A stretch of 64,000 bases of DNA from Eubacteriales bacterium SKADARSKE-1 (GCA_030920305.1 JARLUB010000003.1:62001-126000); one strand, 5' to 3'; positions 9,383 through 18,817 are shown, counted from the first letter of the stretch. A program made the numbers and translations. The notes: a model not told the origin generated them from the sequence alone.

Positions 9383-9619
9383 ATGAAAAAAGTTTCAATA
9401 GATTATTTTGAAGATGGTTTTGCTAGGTGCGAGGATCTTGACACTGAGATGATGTGCAATATAAAAAAAGAAAGAATTCCTAAAGAGGCAAAAGAAGGAG
9501 ACATTTTAGTTATTTGCGATGACGGAACAACTTTTATTGATAAAAAAGAAACTAAAGCTAGACGAAAAAAAATTGTAGAACTTCAAAATGAGGTTTTTCA
9601 TAAGAATAAATATAAATAG
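9383..9619 (+). CDS. DUF3006 family small protein
   Basis: 78 residues with the DUF3006 pattern: a short beta-barrel-like region (VSIDYFEDGFARCEDL, KEGDILVICDDGTTFIDKKET) followed by a basic helix (KARRKKIVELQNEVF). Function is unknown. The family is repeatedly found next to ComEC-like metallo-beta-lactamases, as here, so it probably works with the preceding protein. The ribosome site AAAGGAG is strong. It belongs to the same transcript as its neighbours on both sides. Confidence 0.8.
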   Translation: MKKVSIDYFEDGFARCEDLDTEMMCNIKKERIPKEAKEGDILVICDDGTTFIDKKETKARRKKIVELQNEVFHKNKYK

Positions 9620-9629
9620 GAGATATAAT

Positions 9630-10214
9630 ATGGGATTTAAAGAAGAGTTTATTGAGATTTATAACAGCAATATTGAAAGGCACGGAAGCGAGGAGCTTTT
9701 AAAATGGATATTAACTACGGATTTTTTTGTAGCACCTGCCAGTACAAAGTTTCACTGCGCGTGTGAGGGAGGGCTTGCGCAACATAGCATTAGCGTTTAT
9801 AACACACTAATGGAAAAGCACTTTGATAAAGAAACAGATAATAAAGAAAGCTTTGCTATTTGCGCGCTTTTACATGATTTATGTAAGGCACAGTTTTACA
9901 AAATGTCTACTAGGAATGTGAAAAACGAAGTAACCGGAGCCTGGGAAAAGCAGCCATTTTATAGTGTGGAAGATATCTTTCCATTTGGGCATGGGGAAAA
10001 GTCTGTTTATTTAATAGAACGCTTTATGCGCTTAAAACCTGCTGAAGCTATGGCTATTAGATGGCATATGGGTGGGTTTGATGATTCTGCTAAAGCTGGC
10101 AGCTTTTCAATAAGTGTTGCATATGAGAAATATTCTTTTGCGGTAAAACTGCATTTGGCAGATTTAGAATCTACATATTTAAGAGAAAAACATACTTCAG
10201 CTGTTAGATTATAA
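9630..10214 (+). CDS. HD-domain hydrolase
   Basis: 194 residues. The HD signature is CALLHDLCKAQFY near residue 90, with an upstream His in GLAQHSISVYNT and a later His in IRWHMGGFD, the metal-ligand arrangement of small HD phosphohydrolases. The substrate cannot be told from sequence; nucleotides or nucleic acids are usual for the superfamily. The start at ATG 9630 follows AGGAGATATAAT; a frame upstream of it overlaps the DUF3006 gene without a ribosome site. It lies 10 bases after DUF3006 and 16 bases before the uracil-DNA glycosylase, suggesting one operon. Confidence 0.8.
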   Translation: MGFKEEFIEIYNSNIERHGSEELLKWILTTDFFVAPASTKFHCACEGGLAQHSISVYNTLMEKHFDKETDNKESFAICALLHDLCKAQFYKMSTRNVKNEVTGAWEKQPFYSVEDIFPFGHGEKSVYLIERFMRLKPAEAMAIRWHMGGFDDSAKAGSFSISVAYEKYSFAVKLHLADLESTYLREKHTSAVRL

Positions 10215-10230
10215 TTAAGGAGCAAAAAAC

Positions 10231-10812
10231 ATGTATGAGTCTTGGGACAAGTTAAAGGAAGATTGCTTAAAATGTCAAAACTGTTCGCTTTGCAAAACTA
10301 GAACCAATGTTGTTTTTGGGGTGGGCAATAAAAATGCTGAGGTTTTATTTATTGGTGAAGGGCCAGGTGAAAATGAGGACTTGCAAGGCGAACCCTTTGT
10401 AGGCAGAGCTGGTCAGCTTCTCGATAAAATGCTAAAGGTAATAGATTTAGACAGAAATAAAAATATTTATATAGCCAATATTGTAAAGTGCAGGCCACCG
10501 CAAAATAGAGATCCAAAGCTAGAGGAACAAGAAGCCTGCATTGATTGGCTTAGAGCACAAGTAAATTTAATGAAACCTAAAATAATAGTTTGTTTAGGGC
10601 GAATTGCAGCTATGAAAATAATAAAACCCGATATTAAAATAACAAAAGAGCACGGTTTGTTTTTTAAGAAAAAAGATTTAATTATGATGGCAACTTTGCA
10701 TCCGGCGGCGTTACTTCGAAACCCTCTTCAAAAGCCCGGTGCATTTGATGATTTTTTAAAGCTTCGTGAAAAAATAGAAGAGACTTGCGATCATACTTAT
10801 ATAAGAAATTAA
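10231..10812 (+). CDS. Family 4 uracil-DNA glycosylase (4Fe-4S)
   Basis: 193 residues. It has the family-4 motif [21 protein letters not shown], the late motif [11 protein letters not shown], and cysteines [14 protein letters not shown] and EACIDW suited to bind a 4Fe-4S cluster (exact ligands not proven by eye). The family removes uracil from DNA to start base-excision repair. It is the last gene of the run, followed at once by a strong terminator. Confidence 0.92.
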   Translation: MYESWDKLKEDCLKCQNCSLCKTRTNVVFGVGNKNAEVLFIGEGPGENEDLQGEPFVGRAGQLLDKMLKVIDLDRNKNIYIANIVKCRPPQNRDPKLEEQEACIDWLRAQVNLMKPKIIVCLGRIAAMKIIKPDIKITKEHGLFFKKKDLIMMATLHPAALLRNPLQKPGAFDDFLKLREKIEETCDHTYIRN

Positions 10813-10813
10813 G

Positions 10814-10864
10814 AGGCCAAAAATAGAAGCGCACTGACAAACGTTCCTATTTTTGGCCTTTCTT
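10814..10864 (+). terminator. Terminator after the uracil-DNA glycosylase
   Basis: AGGCCAAAAATAG / CTATTTTTGGCCT, a 13-bp perfect stem, followed by TTTCTT. Confidence 0.8.
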
Positions 10865-10869
10865 GGTAT

Positions 10870-10904
10870 TAAAAACCGGCACCGCTTTAAGTGATGCCAG
10901 TTCA
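10870..10904 (-). terminator. Terminator for the small minus-strand gene
   Basis: An imperfect stem pairs ACCGGCACCGCTT with AAGTGATGCCAGT, including G-T pairs and two mismatches. On the minus strand it is followed by TTTTTAATA, so it fits the end of the 10947 gene. Confidence 0.55.
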
Positions 10905-10946
10905 ATAAATATTAATAAGTTTTGGATAAAAGGTATTCGTTGATTT

Positions 10947-11207
10947 TTATGTGTTATTAGCAAAATTACCCTGATTATAATATTCTTTAAGCTCTTCTAA
11001 ACTATTAATTCCTTTTTCTTCATATTGTTTCTGAAACAGCTTCCAATCATACTTAACTGCCGCTAAAAAACGAAATTCAAAATCAAACAGCACTCTTCTT
11101 CCATTATCGGTTTTTCCACATACCAAATATGAACCATCTAGACCTCGTTTTAAATCTCCTCCTGAAACCATCTCGATTTCTTTGTTATTTAACTTCTTTT
11201 TTACAAT
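10947..11207 (-). CDS. Small protein with double-glycine-like leader, possible ATT start
   Basis: From the first ATG (11171) it is 74 residues. In frame upstream an AAAGGAG site (11220-11214) stands 6 bases before an ATT codon at 11207, while the ATG has no ribosome site. Reading from ATT adds 12 residues and gives a leader-like N-terminus, KKKLNNKEIEMVSGG, matching the pattern of double-glycine leaders removed by C39 peptidase transporters. The remaining 68 residues are polar, with one Cys (YLVCGKTD) and a helical tail rich in Glu, Lys and Tyr. No transporter or immunity gene is nearby. It could instead be a start-codon-mutated relic. Function unknown. Confidence 0.45.
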   Translation of the reverse strand: MVKKKLNNKEIEMVSGGDLKRGLDGSYLVCGKTDNGRRVLFDFEFRFLAAVKYDWKLFQKQYEEKGINSLEELKEYYNQGNFANNT

Positions 11208-11313
11208 AATCTTCTCCTTTTATGTTTTATAATTTAGCCTATTTAAAATACTTGTAATAACAGTTGGATATATACTACGGCGTCTTAAATTATCATATAA
11301 AAGCAATCAGCGA

Positions 11314-12357
11314 TTAATCAAAGTAGTTTATTTTCATAGCTTTTTTTACATCAGATAAAGTAGCGGCAGCTATTTCTCTAGCGTTTTTACTGCCGCACTT
11401 TAAAATTTCGTAAATTGAGTCTAGATCTTTTTCTAATTCTTTTCTTCTTTGATAAATTGGGTTTAGCTCTTCTTGCAAAACTGAGTTTAAAAAATTTTTA
11501 ACCTTTATGTCTCCCAGTCCGCCTTTAGTGTAGTGGCTTTTAAGTTCATCAAGATTGCTGTATTCTGGTAGATAAAGTGAGAAATGCTCATCTTTGCAAA
11601 AAGCATCCAAATAAATAAACACAGGGTTGTTTTCAACATGGCCTGGGTCTGACACTTTTAGGTGTGTTGGGTCTGTGAACATCTCCATTACCTTTTGTTT
11701 TATTGTATCGCTGGAGTCAGATAAGTATATGCAATTATTAAGAGACTTGCTCATTTTGGCTTTCCCATCAGTTCCCGGAAGCCTTAAACAGGCCTTGTTG
11801 TTAGGCAAAAGAATTTCTGGCTCAACCAAGGTCTCTCCATATGTAGAATTAAACTTTCTAACTATTTCCTTGGTTTGTTCTAACATCGGAATTTGATCTT
11901 CGCCAACTGGAACGGTTGTTGCTTTAAATGCAGTTATGTCCGCTGCCTGGCTTATAGGGTAAGTGAAAAATCCAACAGGGATGCTAGCTTCAAAACCACG
12001 CATTTGAATTTCTGATTTGACGGTTGGATTTCGTTTAAGCCTTGCAACAGTAACTAAATTCATATAATAAAACGATAATTCGCAAAGTTCAGGTATTTGG
12101 GATTGTATAAAAATAGTAGATTTATTAGGGTCAATTCCGCAAGCCAAATAATCAAGAGCTACTTCAAAAATGCTTTTTCGTATTTTTTCAGGGTTATCGG
12201 CATTATCAGTAAGAGCCTGAGCATCAGCTATCATTATAAGAACTTTTTCATAAGCGCCAGAATTTTGAAGAGCTACCCTTCCTTTTAATGAACCCACGTA
12301 ATGCCCTATGTGCAATTTACCTGTTGGTCTGTCTCCGGTTAAAATAATTTTTTTCAT
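11314..12357 (-). CDS. trpS: Tryptophanyl-tRNA synthetase
   Basis: 347 residues, full length for class I TrpRS. The nucleotide-binding motif appears as GDRPTGKLHIGHYVGSL and the second signature as KMSKS in GKAKMSKSLNN. It charges tRNA-Trp in the cytosol. The ATG at 12357 follows GGAGGTTCCAAA, an excellent site. The leader is only about 110 bases to the divergent mutL promoter, and no T-box anti-terminator sequence is visible. No clear terminator follows the stop. Confidence 0.97.
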   Translation of the reverse strand: MKKIILTGDRPTGKLHIGHYVGSLKGRVALQNSGAYEKVLIMIADAQALTDNADNPEKIRKSIFEVALDYLACGIDPNKSTIFIQSQIPELCELSFYYMNLVTVARLKRNPTVKSEIQMRGFEASIPVGFFTYPISQAADITAFKATTVPVGEDQIPMLEQTKEIVRKFNSTYGETLVEPEILLPNNKACLRLPGTDGKAKMSKSLNNCIYLSDSSDTIKQKVMEMFTDPTHLKVSDPGHVENNPVFIYLDAFCKDEHFSLYLPEYSNLDELKSHYTKGGLGDIKVKNFLNSVLQEELNPIYQRRKELEKDLDSIYEILKCGSKNAREIAAATLSDVKKAMKINYFD

Positions 12358-12467
12358 TTTGGAACCTCCTTTGATGGTAAACGCTAATATGTTTAAAATA
12401 TTTACAAAAATGTATATTTTTTAGAAATGCTGTTGTCTTTTTAAAGGTTTAAAATAGGGCTTTTAAC

Positions 12468-12496
12468 TTGACAAAAAATGCACAAGATTTAATAAT
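12468..12496 (+). promoter_or_regulatory. Promoter of mutL-miaA
   Basis: Perfect TTGACA (12468-12473), 17-base spacer, AATAAT (12491-12496), about 105 bases before the mutL start. A small inverted repeat (AAGAAATT/AATTTCTT) lies in the leader at about 12507-12532. Confidence 0.65.
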
Positions 12497-12603
12497 TAGT
12501 ATGTAAGAAATTCGCTTACCAATTTCTTTATTATAATAATTATACCATGATAAAAATTAGAAAAACAAGAGCTAGACTTTAATTGATTAGAGATGAGGCA
12601 TTT

Positions 12604-14565
12604 ATGGGAAAAATAAACGTATTAGATAAACATATAGCAGAATTAATTGCAGCAGGTGAAGTAGTTGAAAGGCCTAGCTCTGTTATTAAAGAGCTTATAG
12701 AAAACTCGATTGATGCTGGTGCAACATCGGTTACGGTAGAAATCAAAAATGGTGGCACTACTTTTATGAGAGTTACAGATAATGGTTCTGGTATAGAAAA
12801 AAGTGACATAAAAAAAGCATTTTTAAAAAATGCTACAAGTAAATTAAAAAATGCAGACGACCTTGAAAGAATTTCAACTTTGGGTTTTAGAGGAGAAGCT
12901 TTATCTTCAGTTAGTGCTGTTTCAAAAGTGGAAGTTATTACAAAAACAAAAGAAGAAACCAATGGAACTCACTATGAAATAAATGGTGGAGAAGAGGCTT
13001 TATTAGAAGACTTTGGATGTCCTCTTGGAACTACTGTTATTGTAAGAGATTTATTTTATAATGTCCCGGCCAGAATGAAGTTTTTAAAAAAAGATGTATC
13101 TGAAGCTAACGCCATAGCTAAATTAATGGATAGAATAGCTCTGTCGCACCCGGAAGTAAGTTTTAAATTTATTCGGGATAATAAAGAAAATTTAAATGCT
13201 CCAGGTGATGGTAAAAAAGATTCGGCTATTTATGCGGTGTATGGAAAGGAATTTATGTCCTCTTTAATTGCAATGGACTATGCTTTAAGAGGACTAAAAG
13301 TCAGTGGCTTTATTAGCAAGCCGGCTGAAGCTAGGCCGAACCGAAATATGCAACACTTTTTTATTAATGGAAGGTATGTAAAAACAAGAACTGCGATGGC
13401 GGCTATAGAAGAAGCTTTCAAAGGCTCTATTATGGTACAAAAATTCCCATCTTGTGTTTTATATATTGAGGTTCCGTTTGAAACGGTAGATGTTAATGTT
13501 CACCCGGCAAAAGTAGAAGTGCGCTTTATTGATGAAAAACCTATTTTTGAATTGATTTATCATGGAGTAAAAACAGCTTTATTAAAAGGCGACAGACCGG
13601 TTAATTTGAAATTTAGGGAAGAGCAAAAGCCTTCTGATGCTGTACCTTTAATTGATGATATAAAGCCTAAGAACTTTAAGCCCATGAAATTTGCCCCTAT
13701 AAATAAAAATGAAGAGCCAGAGATTTTTATTCCACAAAAATGTTTAAATTATAAAGAAAATATAGATTCATTTGTTAAAAAAGAAAGTGCTTTACCAGAT
13801 CCTAAAGCTTTGCCTCTAATTATTGAAGAAGAAAATTTACCGGAGTTTGAAAAATTTAATTTAAAACCATCGCCAGAGGTAATTATAGAGGAATGTATTT
13901 TACCACAGGCTATAAATACTGAAAATTTTTCTAAAAAGGCAAAAGAAAAAAATCAGGTATTAAATGAGCAAACAAAAATCATAAATAATGATACTAAATT
14001 GCCTTTTAACTTAATAGGTGAGGTTTTTAGTACATATGTAGTAGTGCAGACAAGCCCAGATGAAATAACTTTTATAGATAAACATGCTGCGCATGAAAGA
14101 CTGATATATGAAGATTTAAAGGCAAAAAGGGGAAAAGATTATTCACAACTTCTTTTGGATCCAATTGCAGTTACTTTAAGTAAAGACGAGTATGATGCTG
14201 TAATTAACAACTTGAATTTATTTAAAGATGTAGGATTTGAAATAGACGATTTTGGCCTTGGCAATGTAATTATAAGGTCAGTGCCGATATCTCTTGATAA
14301 GATTGATATAAAAAATATAGTCATAGAAATGGCAGGCCATATTTTAGAAAGTAAAAAAGAAATTTCATCAGCTTATTCTGAGTGGCTTTATCAAAATGTA
14401 GCGTGTAGGGCAGCGATTAAAGCAGGGTCCTCCATTAGCACTCTAGAAATGTTTTCTTTATTAAACAAGTTGGAAGAAAAAAAGGTAAAACATTGTCCAC
14501 ACGGCAGGCCAATTTCAGTTGTTATAAAAAAACATGAGATAGAAAAACAGTTTGGGAGAATATGA
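12604..14565 (+). CDS. mutL: DNA mismatch repair protein MutL
   Basis: 653 residues. The GHKL ATPase domain shows IAELIAAGEVVERPSSVIKE, SIDAGAT, VTDNGSGI and TLGFRGEALSS. A variable linker spans about 340-470. In the C-terminal dimerisation and endonuclease domain I see DKHAAHERLIYEDL, CRAAIKAG and CPHGRPISVVI. The expected DQHA-type metal motif appears as DKHAAHER, so endonuclease activity is plausible. MutL couples MutS recognition to strand repair; mutS is not in the window. The start at 12604 follows GATGAGGCATTT. It overlaps miaA by four bases (ATGA). Confidence 0.96.
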   Translation: MGKINVLDKHIAELIAAGEVVERPSSVIKELIENSIDAGATSVTVEIKNGGTTFMRVTDNGSGIEKSDIKKAFLKNATSKLKNADDLERISTLGFRGEALSSVSAVSKVEVITKTKEETNGTHYEINGGEEALLEDFGCPLGTTVIVRDLFYNVPARMKFLKKDVSEANAIAKLMDRIALSHPEVSFKFIRDNKENLNAPGDGKKDSAIYAVYGKEFMSSLIAMDYALRGLKVSGFISKPAEARPNRNMQHFFINGRYVKTRTAMAAIEEAFKGSIMVQKFPSCVLYIEVPFETVDVNVHPAKVEVRFIDEKPIFELIYHGVKTALLKGDRPVNLKFREEQKPSDAVPLIDDIKPKNFKPMKFAPINKNEEPEIFIPQKCLNYKENIDSFVKKESALPDPKALPLIIEEENLPEFEKFNLKPSPEVIIEECILPQAINTENFSKKAKEKNQVLNEQTKIINNDTKLPFNLIGEVFSTYVVVQTSPDEITFIDKHAAHERLIYEDLKAKRGKDYSQLLLDPIAVTLSKDEYDAVINNLNLFKDVGFEIDDFGLGNVIIRSVPISLDKIDIKNIVIEMAGHILESKKEISSAYSEWLYQNVACRAAIKAGSSISTLEMFSLLNKLEEKKVKHCPHGRPISVVIKKHEIEKQFGRI

Positions 14566-15518
14566 TGGCCAAAGAAAATAAAAAAATAAATATTCTGGTA
14601 ATGGTTGGACCAACAGCGTCAGGCAAAACAAAGGTTTCTATTGAACTTGCTAAACAGTTTAACGGTGAAATTATTTCGGCTGATTCTATGCAAATTTATA
14701 AAGACATGGATATTGGCACGGCTAAACCTACTAAAGAAGAAATGCAAGGGGTATCTCATCACCTTTTAGATTTTTTAAGTGTTGATGAAGATTTTAGTGT
14801 AGCCGAGTACGTAAAACTTGCTAAAGAAAAAATAAAAGATATTAACAATAGAGGTAAGCTACCGATAATTTGTGGTGGCACGGGGCTTTATATAAATTCA
14901 TTAATTGACAATGTAACTTTTACAGAACAAGAATCAGATCCTGCCATAAAAGAAGAATTGATTAAAAGATTTGAAAAGTATGGAGTAGAACCCCTTATTG
15001 CAGAACTTTCAACTTTTGACGAAGAATCAGCAAAAAAAATTCACCCCAATAATACTCTAAGAATTATTAGAGCAATTGAGATTTATAGAACTACTGGAAC
15101 TACAATGTCAGAACAACTAAGAAATTCTAAGTTGAAAAAGTCCCCATATAACCCTATAATTATTGGTCTTAATTTTAAAAACCGAGACATTTTATATGAC
15201 AGAATAGATAAACGTGTTGACTTAATGATTAATACTGGTTTAATTGAAGAAACAAAAAAAATAATATTAAAAAATCCAAGCAAAACTGCCATGAATGCTA
15301 TTTGTTATAAAGAAATTTTGCCATATTTACAAAGTAAATGTACTAAAGAAGTGGCTATAGAAAACTTGAAACGAGCTACTAGAAGGTATGCAAAACGCCA
15401 GCTTACTTGGCTTAGGAAAGATAAACGAATTAAATGGGTTTATATTGACAAATATGAGAATTTTGGAGAAATTTTGGAAAAATGCACAAAATATATAGAT
15501 TTTCAAAAAAATATATGA
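14562..15518 (+). CDS. miaA: tRNA dimethylallyltransferase MiaA
   Basis: 318 residues. P-loop GPTASGKTKVS at the N-terminus, DSMQIYKDMDIGTAKP, GGTGLYINSLI and RRYAKRQLTWLRKD near the C-terminus, all diagnostic. It adds a dimethylallyl group to A37 of tRNAs reading UNN codons. The start overlaps the mutL stop, so translation is probably coupled. Stop at 15516-15518, right before a TATAAT at 15519-15524 that may serve the next gene. Confidence 0.96.
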   Translation: MMAKENKKINILVMVGPTASGKTKVSIELAKQFNGEIISADSMQIYKDMDIGTAKPTKEEMQGVSHHLLDFLSVDEDFSVAEYVKLAKEKIKDINNRGKLPIICGGTGLYINSLIDNVTFTEQESDPAIKEELIKRFEKYGVEPLIAELSTFDEESAKKIHPNNTLRIIRAIEIYRTTGTTMSEQLRNSKLKKSPYNPIIIGLNFKNRDILYDRIDKRVDLMINTGLIEETKKIILKNPSKTAMNAICYKEILPYLQSKCTKEVAIENLKRATRRYAKRQLTWLRKDKRIKWVYIDKYENFGEILEKCTKYIDFQKNI

Positions 15519-15536
15519 TATAATGCTTACGGATAA

Positions 15537-15558
15537 AATTAAATTTGCAAATTTAATT
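15537..15558. repeat. Perfect 22-bp palindrome before the HlyD-like gene
   Basis: AATTAAATTTG immediately followed by its complement, then CGTTTTTTGC. It may act as a weak terminator of mutL-miaA or a leader hairpin for the gene at 15587. It is AT-only apart from the centre. Confidence 0.4.
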
Positions 15559-15586
15559 CGTTTTTTGCATTTTAAAAGGGGTTTTT

Positions 15587-16867
15587 ATGCACAAGATGTT
15601 AAAAAAATTAATTTTAATAGCTGTTGGATTAATAGCTATATGCCTTGTTTTATCTAAGGTTTATAATATCAGTTGTACCGGAGTGAAAACAGAACTTGCC
15701 TTGTGCGATACTGTATATGACTCAATAAATGCGACAGGTTTTGTGTTAAGGAAAGAGACTGAAATTTTTAATGAGTCAAAAGGTATTTTTAATTTTGTTT
15801 TAAATGATGGTGAAAAAGTTCAAAAAGGGGGCGTTATTGCTGAGGTTTATGAAGATGAACAAGCTGGAATATGTCAAAAGGAAATAAAAAGTTTAGATAA
15901 AGAAATAAATACCCTTGAAACTTTTGAAGCAGCTTCTAAGACAATTTCAACTAATCCTAATTACTTAGAAAAGCAAACATACCAAACTTTAAAAACTTTT
16001 TTGTCTTATATTAATCAAGAAGATTACTCAGAATTGAAAGATAGCCGAGAACAATTAATGTACTTGTTAAATGAGCGTCAAGTAATATTTGGAGACTCGC
16101 AAGACTTTTCTGAAAGAATATCGGAATTAAAAAAAAAGAGGGAAGATTTAATACAGTCAAAAAGTAAAAAAGTTGGTAATATGATTGCAAGTGAATCGGG
16201 GTATTTTGTTGGAGACACGGATGGGTTTGAAAATGCATTTAATATTAAAGATATTTTGTCTGTGACACCAGATAAAGTTAATACTCTTGTAAATGCTAAA
16301 ACAACACAGACTAATGCTATTGCAAAAATCATAAATTTATCACATTGGTATATTGCATGTAATATATCAAATGATGATGCGATAAAGTTAAAAATAGGAG
16401 ACTTTGTTGATCTAGCTTTACCTTTTACGGACCTAGATAAGGTGTCGGCTAAAGTTGAAGCTATAAATCAAGAAAGCAAAAGTTCAGAGGCAAGTTTAAT
16501 TTTAAGATGTAATTACATAAATAAAGATATTTTAAAGCTTAGAAAAGAGAATATAAGAATTGATTTTGGAACATATAGCGGAATTAGGATAGACAAAACG
16601 GCAATACACGAAAAGCTATGTAAAAAGACCATTATTGATGATGACGGAAATAAAAGTACAGTCGAAAAGAATGTAACAGGTGTTTATATTTTAAGCGGAA
16701 AACAGTTGGCATTTAGAGAGATAGTTATGCTGTATGCAGGGCCTAATTATGCGATCTGTGCTAAAAATCCAAATAAAGAGTCACTCTTTTTAGATGATAC
16801 AGTACATGTATACGATGAGATAGTTGTTGGAGGTTCGGATTTATATGATGGAAAGGTTATCAAGTGA
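15587..16867 (+). CDS. HlyD-family membrane-fusion-like protein of the division cluster
   Basis: 426 residues. An N-terminal membrane segment (LILIAVGLIAICLVLSKVY) is followed by a lipoyl-like half motif (FNFVLNDGEKVQKGGVIAEVY), a coiled-coil stretch at about 90-200, and a beta-barrel region with ITN-type repeats. The fold matches HlyD/YknX adaptor proteins, but no ABC transporter is adjacent. In many Clostridia a protein of this type precedes yggS and sepF, as here, so a role in cell-envelope or division work is likely but not demonstrated. It overlaps the start of yggS. Confidence 0.75.
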   Translation: MHKMLKKLILIAVGLIAICLVLSKVYNISCTGVKTELALCDTVYDSINATGFVLRKETEIFNESKGIFNFVLNDGEKVQKGGVIAEVYEDEQAGICQKEIKSLDKEINTLETFEAASKTISTNPNYLEKQTYQTLKTFLSYINQEDYSELKDSREQLMYLLNERQVIFGDSQDFSERISELKKKREDLIQSKSKKVGNMIASESGYFVGDTDGFENAFNIKDILSVTPDKVNTLVNAKTTQTNAIAKIINLSHWYIACNISNDDAIKLKIGDFVDLALPFTDLDKVSAKVEAINQESKSSEASLILRCNYINKDILKLRKENIRIDFGTYSGIRIDKTAIHEKLCKKTIIDDDGNKSTVEKNVTGVYILSGKQLAFREIVMLYAGPNYAICAKNPNKESLFLDDTVHVYDEIVVGGSDLYDGKVIK

Positions 16868-17564
16868 GATTGACAAAAAACTTTCGGAACGCTTGAATTT
16901 AGTAAATTATAATATTGAAGTAGCAGCTAGAAAGTCGGGGCGCAATTTTGCAGATATTACGCTTGTTTGTGCAACTAAAACAGTGGATACTGATATTATA
17001 AACAGGGTGATTGATTTTGGTGTTAAAAATATTGGCGAAAACCGTGTGCAGGAGCTTTTAAGAAAATATGATGGTATTAATAAAGAAACTTGCAACATTC
17101 ATTTTATTGGACACCTTCAAACCAATAAAGTTAAGGATATAGTTGGAAAAGTAAGGATGATTCAATCGGTTGACAGTTTGGGTTTAGCTAATATGATGTC
17201 AAAATTTTCGCAAAAGAAAGACGTTCTAACAGATGTATTAATTGAAGTTAATATCGGAAACGATAAAAATAAGTTTGGCATTTTAACAAAAGGCTTGCAA
17301 GAGCTTATTTATAATATTTCAAAACTTAAAAATATAAAAGTTAGAGGTCTTATGACAATTCCACCAATTAGTAAAAAACCAGATGATGCTAGGTTTTATT
17401 TTAACAATATGTACAATCTGTTTATTGACATAGCAAATAAAAAAATAGATAATGTTAGTATGGATTTTTTATCTATGGGTATGTCACAAGATTATGTGAG
17501 TGCTATTGAATGCGGAGCTAATATGATAAGATTAGGGGAATGCATTTTTGGGAAAAGGGATTAA
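16845..17564 (+). CDS. yggS: YggS/PLPBP family pyridoxal-phosphate homeostasis protein
   Basis: 239 residues, typical length. LVCATKTVD carries the PLP Lys, with GENRVQELLRKY, HFIGHLQTNKVKDIV, GLMTIPP and LSMGMSQDYVSAIECGAN all present. It binds PLP without known catalysis and balances vitamin B6 and amino-acid pools. I prefer the ATG at 16845, eleven bases after GGAGG; it starts inside the previous gene, so translation is coupled. It lies upstream of sepF, as in Gram-positive division clusters (YlmE). Confidence 0.93.
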   Translation: MMERLSSEIDKKLSERLNLVNYNIEVAARKSGRNFADITLVCATKTVDTDIINRVIDFGVKNIGENRVQELLRKYDGINKETCNIHFIGHLQTNKVKDIVGKVRMIQSVDSLGLANMMSKFSQKKDVLTDVLIEVNIGNDKNKFGILTKGLQELIYNISKLKNIKVRGLMTIPPISKKPDDARFYFNNMYNLFIDIANKKIDNVSMDFLSMGMSQDYVSAIECGANMIRLGECIFGKRD

Positions 17565-17590
17565 TACAAAAATTTTAGGAGGAAGATAAA

Positions 17591-18052
17591 ATGGCAGGTT
17601 TAGTACAGAAATTCAAAGAAATTTGGACACCACCAGAGGATGAGTTTGAATATGACTATCCGCAGGAAAACTATGATGTTATTTCAAAAGATACTGGGGA
17701 AGCGAGAGAAAAACCAATAAAAAAACAGCAAAGTCAAGTAGAAAATAAGGTTGTAAACATTCATGCAACAGCACAACTGCAAGTTGTTTTGTTTAAACCA
17801 GAAAGATTTGGTGAAGACACTAGAGTTATTGCAGATGAACTTATAAAAATGCATACGGTAGTTTTAAATTTGGAAAACACCAATAAAGACGTTTCACGCC
17901 GTATTATAGATTTTTTAAGTGGGGTTGCATATGCTAACAGTGGAAAAATAAAAAGAGTTGCAACTAGTACATATATTATTACTCCATACAATGTGGATTT
18001 AACTGGTGACGATCTTTTAGATGAACTTGAAAATAATGGGGTCTACTTTTAA
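17591..18052 (+). CDS. sepF: Cell division protein SepF
   Basis: 153 residues. The N-terminal amphipathic membrane-binding helix (MAGLVQKFKEIW) and an acidic linker lead to the SepF core: QVVLFKPERFGEDTRVIADE, NKDVSRRIIDFLSGVAYANS and VATSTYIITPYNV. SepF tethers FtsZ polymers to the membrane. The start follows AGGAGGAAGATAAA. Gene order yggS-sepF-divIVA-ileS is the classic Gram-positive arrangement, here without ylmG and ylmH. Confidence 0.95.
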   Translation: MAGLVQKFKEIWTPPEDEFEYDYPQENYDVISKDTGEAREKPIKKQQSQVENKVVNIHATAQLQVVLFKPERFGEDTRVIADELIKMHTVVLNLENTNKDVSRRIIDFLSGVAYANSGKIKRVATSTYIITPYNVDLTGDDLLDELENNGVYF

Positions 18053-18151
18053 AACAATAACATAATAAATTTAGGGGTGACAATTGAAACTAGTTTGGCT
18101 GAATGAACACCTCTTATAAAGTTTTCTTAAAAAAATTAGGGGGCTGAAATT

Positions 18152-18817
18152 ATGTTAACAATTAAAGATATGGAAAATATAAAGTTTAGAAAAGCTAATC
18201 TTGGTGGTTATAAAGCAGAAGATGTTGATAATTTTATAAGTAATATTAAAACGTCTTTTGGAAAATTGCAAAGTGAGAATATTGAACTTTTAAGTAAAAT
18301 TAAGGTTTTAGCTCAAAAGGTTAGTGAATATAAGGATGAAGAAGAAAGCGTTAAAATAGCTTTGGTTAAAGCACAAAAGTTAGCTGATACTTCTATTAAA
18401 GAGGCAAAACATATAGCTGATGAAATAATTTTAAAGGCTAAAAATGAAGCAGATAAGATTTTAGTTGATTCTAAAAAAGAAATTGTGTATCAACAAGAGA
18501 TGCTTTCTGGGCTAAAGAAAAGCGTGAAGGAATTTAGATCAAATATTTTATCTATGTATAAAGACCATCTAAAATTAGTAAACGATCTTACCGCCGATGA
18601 TAGAGTTTCAGAAAAAATGCTAGAAAAAATGGAGAAAAAGCCTGAAGAAAGAGTAGAAGAAAAGTCAGAAGAAAAAAAAGAACAAGAAGATATAAAAAAA
18701 CAAGAACCAATAGTTGAACATAAAAGTAAATTTACTGATTTAAAATTTGGTGAAAATTATGATGTATCAACTGATACCAATGAATCACCAGTTGGGTTAT
18801 TTAATAAGGTTCATTAA
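18152..18817 (+). CDS. divIVA: DivIVA-domain protein
   Basis: 221 residues. The N-terminal DivIVA membrane-binding motif (LTIKDMENIKFRKANLGGYKAEDVDNF, split here as start and end of the motif) is followed by a long coiled coil from about residue 35 to 145 and a Glu/Lys-rich tail (EEKSEEKKEQEDIKKQ). The family senses curved membrane and recruits division or polar proteins. RBS is AGGGGGCTGAAATT. A 99-base gap separates it from sepF and 35 bases from ileS. Confidence 0.92.
   Translation: MLTIKDMENIKFRKANLGGYKAEDVDNFISNIKTSFGKLQSENIELLSKIKVLAQKVSEYKDEEESVKIALVKAQKLADTSIKEAKHIADEIILKAKNEADKILVDSKKEIVYQQEMLSGLKKSVKEFRSNILSMYKDHLKLVNDLTADDRVSEKMLEKMEKKPEERVEEKSEEKKEQEDIKKQEPIVEHKSKFTDLKFGENYDVSTDTNESPVGLFNKVH

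Noticed and set aside
12358-12467. T-box leader for trpS
   Set aside because: The leader is short and lacks the conserved anti-terminator T-box sequence.
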